A DNA stretch of 64,000 bases from Amycolatopsis thermophila (lineage in GTDB: Bacteria > Actinomycetota > Actinomycetes > Mycobacteriales > Pseudonocardiaceae), in assembly GCF_030814215.1 (NCBI RefSeq), contig NZ_JAUSUT010000001.1, forward strand, positions 1-64,000, given 5' to 3'. This document shows positions 60,567-64,000 of this stretch, piece after piece (position 1 is the stretch's first letter; each line of letters begins with the position of its first letter). Both the position numbers and the translations under genes were made by a program. The notes under the pieces were generated by a model. It saw only the letters and a list, made by a program, of their open reading frames with translations. It made no database searches and was not told where the DNA came from.

Positions 60567-61019
60567 TCAACCTCCGTGTTTCGCCATCGATGCTGCCGGG
60601 GAGCCGGCCACCGCACACTCCCGGTAGGCTCCGAAATGAGTGCGTTCGTTTTCGCTGAGCCGGCGAGGTGTGCCGTACCTCAGATCGAGCGGGACGAGAT
60701 CGGCCTCACCCTCGACGTAGACCTGGGCGTGATCGCGGACCACATGGGCGAACCGCACAATCGCCGCCTTCATGTCCGTGACCCAGGTTTCGACGACGAT
60801 CGGCTCAGCGCGGTAGCACAGCGGCCTGAGGTAGGACATGGACTGCCGGGTGACGACACTGCCACTGGCCAGATCCTGCGCCTCGTACCGCGGCAGCAAA
60901 CGGTGGATCAGCTCGAGCCGGGATTCTTCGAGGTAGCGCAGGTAGGAGATGTCGGCAACGTGTCCACGGGTGTCCAGATCGGACCAGCGCATCGGGCAGA
61001 ACTGGACGAACCTGGTCAT
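60567..61019 (-). CDS. Acyl-CoA/ACP thioesterase (4HBT hot-dog fold)
   Basis: A 150-residue hot-dog thioesterase: MRWSDLDTRGHVADISYLRYLEE carries the catalytic Asp of the 4HBT family (D-x-D-x2-G-H-V), and SYLRPLCYRAEPIVVETWV the second strand set. It probably releases the product from ACP or CoA. Start ATG 61019 overlaps the stop of the upstream unknown gene (ATGA), and it ends 2 bp before the SDR start. Confidence 0.92.
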   Translation of the reverse strand: MTRFVQFCPMRWSDLDTRGHVADISYLRYLEESRLELIHRLLPRYEAQDLASGSVVTRQSMSYLRPLCYRAEPIVVETWVTDMKAAIVRFAHVVRDHAQVYVEGEADLVPLDLRYGTPRRLSENERTHFGAYRECAVAGSPAASMAKHGG

Positions 61020-61915
61020 GGTTCCACCGCCGCACCGGCGCCTCGCACCCGTCGCCCCGGCGGCCACTCCCGTCCGGAGCGCAGATCGTCGATCAGGCTG
61101 GTCGTGGCGCGACCAGCCGTGGCGTTCCCCCGGCGGCGCGGATAGTCGGGCCACGTGGCCAACCAGGACCGCGGAATTCCTGACCGCCGGAGCACGCCGG
61201 GCAGAGCGTGATGGCACTGCACGTCACCCACGTCGCGTGCCCCGGCCGCACCCGCACGGTAGAGATCGCCCGAGCGGGCCATCGTCGCCCGCATGTCCTG
61301 CTCGAACTCCGCGCGGGCGCCGGCTTCGGCGAGCAGCGGTGCCGCTGCCAGCCTCCACTGACCGAATTGCCGCGACTGTCCACGCTCGACCAGCACGATC
61401 GCCCGCCGCCAGCAAGGGTCGCTGACGGCGACGAGCTGCGACCGGGCCAGGACCACCAGAGCGGCTGACAGGACGAGCCCCCGGGCGATCACCGACGACC
61501 AGCTCTGGTCGGAAGTCCGGAACAGACCACTCGGCCACCAGTCCCGAGGCGGGCGGCGGGTCAGCCGCACCCGGTCAGGTGCCACGCCGTCGCGGCAGAC
61601 AACCGTCATCTCCTCTGCGTGAGCCAGATTGTTCTCGCTGATGGAATCGAGGACGCGAGCCCTTGCCGGGCGCGCGTCGTGCTGCTGCCTCCACGCCACG
61701 AACGCCATCAGGCACAAGTCGTCCACCAGAGCGGTCCAGATCTCCACCGACCCGTCGTCGGGCCGTGAATCCGCGGGGAACGAGTGGCCTGATCGCCGTC
61801 CGTGGACCGAGTCCACGGAACCGACTTTCACGAAGATCCTCTCCGCGTCGGAGGCCAGGCTGATCCGCCTCGTACTTCCGTGGTAACGGGCGAGATCCGC
61901 ATGACCCCATGCCAC
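61016..61915 (-). CDS. Unknown protein, first gene of the ACP/KASIII cluster
   Basis: A 299-residue protein that I do not recognise. It is basic and tryptophan-containing, with no signal peptide and one weak hydrophobic stretch (VIARGLVLSAALVVLARSQL). It overlaps the thioesterase start by 4 bp (ATGA), so it is almost certainly translated as part of the operon. Motif-like parts: EIWTALVDDLCLMAFVAWRQ, ISENNLAHAEEMTVVCRDG, LTRRPPRDWWPSGLF. Could be a tailoring enzyme or a regulator; no function assigned. Confidence 0.7.
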   Translation of the reverse strand: MAWGHADLARYHGSTRRISLASDAERIFVKVGSVDSVHGRRSGHSFPADSRPDDGSVEIWTALVDDLCLMAFVAWRQQHDARPARARVLDSISENNLAHAEEMTVVCRDGVAPDRVRLTRRPPRDWWPSGLFRTSDQSWSSVIARGLVLSAALVVLARSQLVAVSDPCWRRAIVLVERGQSRQFGQWRLAAAPLLAEAGARAEFEQDMRATMARSGDLYRAGAAGARDVGDVQCHHALPGVLRRSGIPRSWLATWPDYPRRRGNATAGRATTSLIDDLRSGREWPPGRRVRGAGAAVEP

Positions 61916-61974
61916 CTACGTCATCCATGTAAGCGGCGATCAACTCCGCACGCCAGCGTTGGCACGCGCCAGGC

Positions 61975-61991
61975 TGTTGAACGTGTTGAAC
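61975..61991 (+). repeat. Tandem direct repeat TGTTGAAC-G-TGTTGAAC
   Basis: Two exact 8-bp copies with 9-bp period in the 160-bp divergent region before the XRE-TPR gene; they could form an activator site. The second copy TTGAAC could also be a -35. Confidence 0.45.
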
Positions 61992-62021
61992 CTCCGCACG
62001 GTTCGCCGCAGTGCTGTTTGG

Positions 62022-62049
62022 CCCCTGCCCCGCACGACGGGGACAGGGG
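62022..62049 (+). repeat. Hairpin in the leader of the XRE-TPR gene
   Basis: CCCCTG-CCCCG / CGGGG-A-CAGGGG: an 11-bp stem with a one-base bulge and 5-nt loop, ending 26 nt before the ATG. May be an attenuator, operator or leader structure. Confidence 0.5.
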
Positions 62050-62075
62050 TATGAAGCCTGTGGGAGGCCGTAGGA

Positions 62076-63434
62076 ATGCCACGTGATCCGAACGAGAAGT
62101 TGCGCAGGCTGCTCGCCGTGGCCGATTGGACGCGGGACGGCCTGGCGCGGGCGGTCAACGCCGTGGCCGCCGAATCGGGACGGACGCTCACGTACGACCG
62201 GACCTCCGTTTCACACTGGCTCCGGGGGTCTCTGCCGCGGGGAGACACCCCGCTCTACATCGCCGAAGCCTTGTCCCGGAAGCTGGGGCGGATCGTGACC
62301 CCGGACGAGGCTGGTTTCCCCGGACATCACGGGAACGGTGACGGACATCGCGGCACCGGGCCCGGCGCGCTCGCGGCGCTTCGCAAGCTCGCTCGGGAAG
62401 ACCTCTCCTCGCTCTGGTCCGATGTTCCGCGGAAACGGCTCTACCGGCGAGCCGACCTCGACGTGGCCCCCTGGCCGGGAACCGCGCCTTCAGCCTCGCC
62501 GTCCCCTCCGGAGCCGCCACCGACATCAGCGGCCGAGGCGCTGGCGGTGATGACCACCGCGTTCGAATCAGCGGACCGGCGGTTCGGCGGCGGCCACGCA
62601 CGCGGCGCGCTGGTGGCGTATCTGGCAGTGGACGTCGTGGAGGCTGCTCGTCACGCACCACCGGGAACCCCTCGGCGAGCGGTGTGGTCGGCGGCTGCCC
62701 GATCCTGTGATCTGGCCGGGTTCATGTCCTTCGACAGCAACCTCCACGGGCTCGCACTGGCCTACTTCCGCATCGCCCTGCGCCTGGCCGTCGAGGCGGC
62801 GGATCGCAACACCTATGCCGCGGTTCTGCGCAACATCAGCCTGCAGGCGTGGAACCTGAACGACGCCGCGAGCGCGGCACGCATCGCCGAACTGGCTCTC
62901 GTCACCGCACAGCACAGCATGCCGGGACACCAGCTGGCGGAACTCCTCGGGCACGTGGCCGTCATGCGTGCGGCGCTGAACCAGCAGGCCGGAGCCCGGC
63001 AGGCGATGGACACCGCCGAGGACCTCGTGACCGCATCCGGGCTCGAGAGCGCCACCCTCAGCTACCAGCGCGGAGTGGTCCTGGAGTACTCCGGCGAACT
63101 CGCCAAGGCACAGCACGCCCTCACCGTTTCGCTGAACCAGCGCACTTCGTCAGAGCGTCGATCTCGGGCGCTGACGAGTGCACGGCTCGCCGGCCTGCGG
63201 CTGCGGACGGGACAGGTGGAGAAGGCCCGCGAGGCGATCCGCAGCCTTCTGGACGACCACGCCGGGTTGACCTCGGCCCGGGTGGATTCCGCCCTCGAGG
63301 AGCTGAACCGGCACCTCACGCGCTTCCGGCGCCACCGGTCGTCGAACCTGCTGCTGCTCGAAGTGCGGGAGCGCCTTCGTCCTCCGACGACTTTCCCACC
63401 GGGGGGTGGACGTGACGACGCTGTCCAGGACTGA
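62076..63434 (+). CDS. XRE-like regulator with C-terminal TPR-like repeats
   Basis: A 452-residue protein after GGGAGG...TAGGA. N-terminal HTH (about 5-75) reads RRLLAVADWTRDGLARAVNA then RTSVSHWLRGSLPR; a Pro/Ser-rich linker (about 130-150) and then a helical repeat domain (about 160-440): ALAYFRIALRLAVEAADRNT, NDAASAARIAELALVTAQHS, ELAKAQHALTVSLNQ. This architecture is common in actinomycete pathway or development regulators. Divergent from the ACP/KASIII operon, so it is a candidate regulator of that cluster. Confidence 0.85.
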   Translation: MPRDPNEKLRRLLAVADWTRDGLARAVNAVAAESGRTLTYDRTSVSHWLRGSLPRGDTPLYIAEALSRKLGRIVTPDEAGFPGHHGNGDGHRGTGPGALAALRKLAREDLSSLWSDVPRKRLYRRADLDVAPWPGTAPSASPSPPEPPPTSAAEALAVMTTAFESADRRFGGGHARGALVAYLAVDVVEAARHAPPGTPRRAVWSAAARSCDLAGFMSFDSNLHGLALAYFRIALRLAVEAADRNTYAAVLRNISLQAWNLNDAASAARIAELALVTAQHSMPGHQLAELLGHVAVMRAALNQQAGARQAMDTAEDLVTASGLESATLSYQRGVVLEYSGELAKAQHALTVSLNQRTSSERRSRALTSARLAGLRLRTGQVEKAREAIRSLLDDHAGLTSARVDSALEELNRHLTRFRRHRSSNLLLLEVRERLRPPTTFPPGGGRDDAVQD

Positions 63435-63753
63435 TCTCGCGGCGGTCATCACCCTCATCGACGAACACGCCGACAAACGGCTATCGGTTCCGGAGCTCGC
63501 GCGGTACGCCCGCGTGAGCGTGCGGTGGCTGCAGCGCCGTTTCCAGGAGGAGTTCGGCCTTTCGCCGGGCACCTACATCCGGCTCACCCGGCTGCGGCGG
63601 ATCCACGACGACCTCCTCGCCGCCGATCCGGAGTCCGGATGCACCGTGGAGGCGGTCACGAGCCGTTGGGGCGTGCGGCACAGCGGTCGCTTCGCCGCTT
63701 GGTACCGCAGTCACTACGACGAACTGCCCTCGGTCACTCTGAATCGGCGGTGA
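63412..63753 (+). CDS. Small AraC-type helix-turn-helix protein
   Basis: About 113 residues; GTG 63412 has a GGGGTGG ribosome site (GTG 63406 is an alternative). Nearly the whole protein is an HTH_18/AraC double HTH: IDEHADKRLSVPELARYARV, SVRWLQRRFQEEFGLSPGTY, and the second helix pair ESGCTVEAVTSRWGVRHSGR-FAAWYRSHYDELPS. There is no ligand domain. Starts 23 bp inside the end of the XRE gene's reading frame, so they are coupled. Confidence 0.88.
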   Translation: MTTLSRTDLAAVITLIDEHADKRLSVPELARYARVSVRWLQRRFQEEFGLSPGTYIRLTRLRRIHDDLLAADPESGCTVEAVTSRWGVRHSGRFAAWYRSHYDELPSVTLNRR

Positions 63754-64000
63754 CCCGGCGGCGGCTCGCCCGGCCGGGGCTGTCACCCCGCCGGCGCCAC
63801 GGGCCCGGTGGTCGGCTCGGGCTGCCTCCTCGAGCGCCCTGTCGGGCAGGTGCAGCACCACGGCCAGCCATGCCCGCCAGTAGGCTCGCGGCACCCGTTT
63901 GCCGCGCTCCCACCGCGCGACCTGCTCCCGCGTGATCGCGGAGTTTCCCGACACGCTCAGCAGCTCGTCCGCGAGCCGGTACTGGCTGTACCCCAGACGT
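63481..64000 (-). CDS. XRE-family HTH protein, cut by the right edge; C-terminal tail overlaps the AraC gene
   Basis: The frame enters from the edge with LGYSQYRLADELLSVSGNSA, then ITREQVARWERGKRVPRAYW, a clear XRE HTH (Q-x-L-A-x3-G...V-x-x-W-E-x-G). It stays open to a stop at 63481, running antisense through 273 bp of the AraC-type gene. The part after about 63780 looks non-conserved, so the real protein may end through a sequence error or truly overlap. Start is outside the window. Confidence 0.6.
   Translation of the reverse strand, partial: RLGYSQYRLADELLSVSGNSAITREQVARWERGKRVPRAYWRAWLAVVLHLPDRALEEAARADHRARGAGGVTAPAGRAAAGSPPIQSDRGQFVVVTAVPSGEATAVPHAPTARDRLHGASGLRIGGEEVVVDPPQPGEPDVGARRKAELLLETALQPPHAHAGVPRELRNR

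Noticed and set aside
1-64000. CRISPR arrays, tRNA or rRNA genes, insertion sequences, prophage
   Set aside because: No regularly spaced repeats, cloverleaf-like genes, transposase motifs or phage structural genes were recognised on reading both strands. A covariance-model scan would be needed to exclude small RNAs.

Overview
The window is high-GC, gene-dense DNA with GTG starts, many ATGA/GTGA stop-start overlaps and actinobacterial gene types: a PknB-like kinase, LAL/LuxR, XRE-TPR, an ABC permease-lactonase fusion and a stand-alone LigD polymerase. It looks like the chromosome of a soil actinomycete, most likely Pseudonocardiaceae (Amycolatopsis-like). That placement is inferred from gene style, not from a marker gene. 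I saw no rRNA, tRNA, CRISPR array, insertion sequence or prophage gene.

Layout. (a) 1-3626: hydantoinase genes (hyuA and the start of hyuB) diverging from a LacI regulator, with two copies of an operator-like palindrome between them. (b) 3637-7627: DsbA-like protein, Ser/Thr kinase, CPBP protease and an NAD(P)-binding protein. (c) 7753-20564: MarR regulator, aldehyde dehydrogenase, then a tightly coupled 12-gene aromatic catabolic operon: cupin, PDR-type reductase, recombinase-like HTH peptide, Rieske oxygenase, extradiol dioxygenase, AspDH-like protein, C-C hydrolase, two SDRs, ThDP enzyme, DLH-like protein and MFS transporter. Three CTTAG-N2-CTAAG palindromes lie in its control region. (d) 20580-24944: GNAT, LigD-type polymerase, CsbD, BenE-type permease, and a divergent ArsR / cation-efflux pair with a shared palindrome. 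(e) 24939-34515: LAL/LuxR regulator and glycerol metabolism (GlpK fused to a hemerythrin-like domain, IclR, GlpF, GlpK, GlpD). (f) 34572-42518: benzoate to beta-ketoadipate enol-lactone genes: benA, benB, a BenC-FCD-BenD triple fusion, a divergent LysR regulator, and catB, catA, catC. (g) 42642-45795: M14 peptidase, lipoprotein, membrane protein. (h) 45800-56545: acyl-CoA ligase and nitronate monooxygenase diverging from a ribose-type ABC importer with two strictosidine-synthase-like proteins, one fused to a permease, and a TetR regulator. (i) 56567-61915: an orphan FAS/PKS-like mini-cluster: ACP, two KASIII, enoyl-CoA hydratase, SDR, thioesterase and an unknown protein. (j) 62076-64000: three HTH regulators.

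How it works together. The window is largely a carbon-scavenging region. Benzoate would be dihydroxylated by BenABC, rearomatised by BenD to catechol, cleaved ortho by CatA and processed by CatB and CatC. The later steps (PcaD onward) are not here. The 10-20 kb operon looks like a separate oxygenase / meta-cleavage route for an unidentified aromatic acid or ether. Glycerol is taken up by GlpF, phosphorylated by GlpK and oxidised by GlpD, under an IclR/GylR-like regulator whose probable operator is visible.

The most unusual items are three in-frame fusions. A GntR-type ligand-binding FCD domain, without any DNA-binding domain, sits between BenC and BenD. A hemerythrin-like domain is fused to a second GlpK. 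A beta-propeller is fused to an ABC permease.
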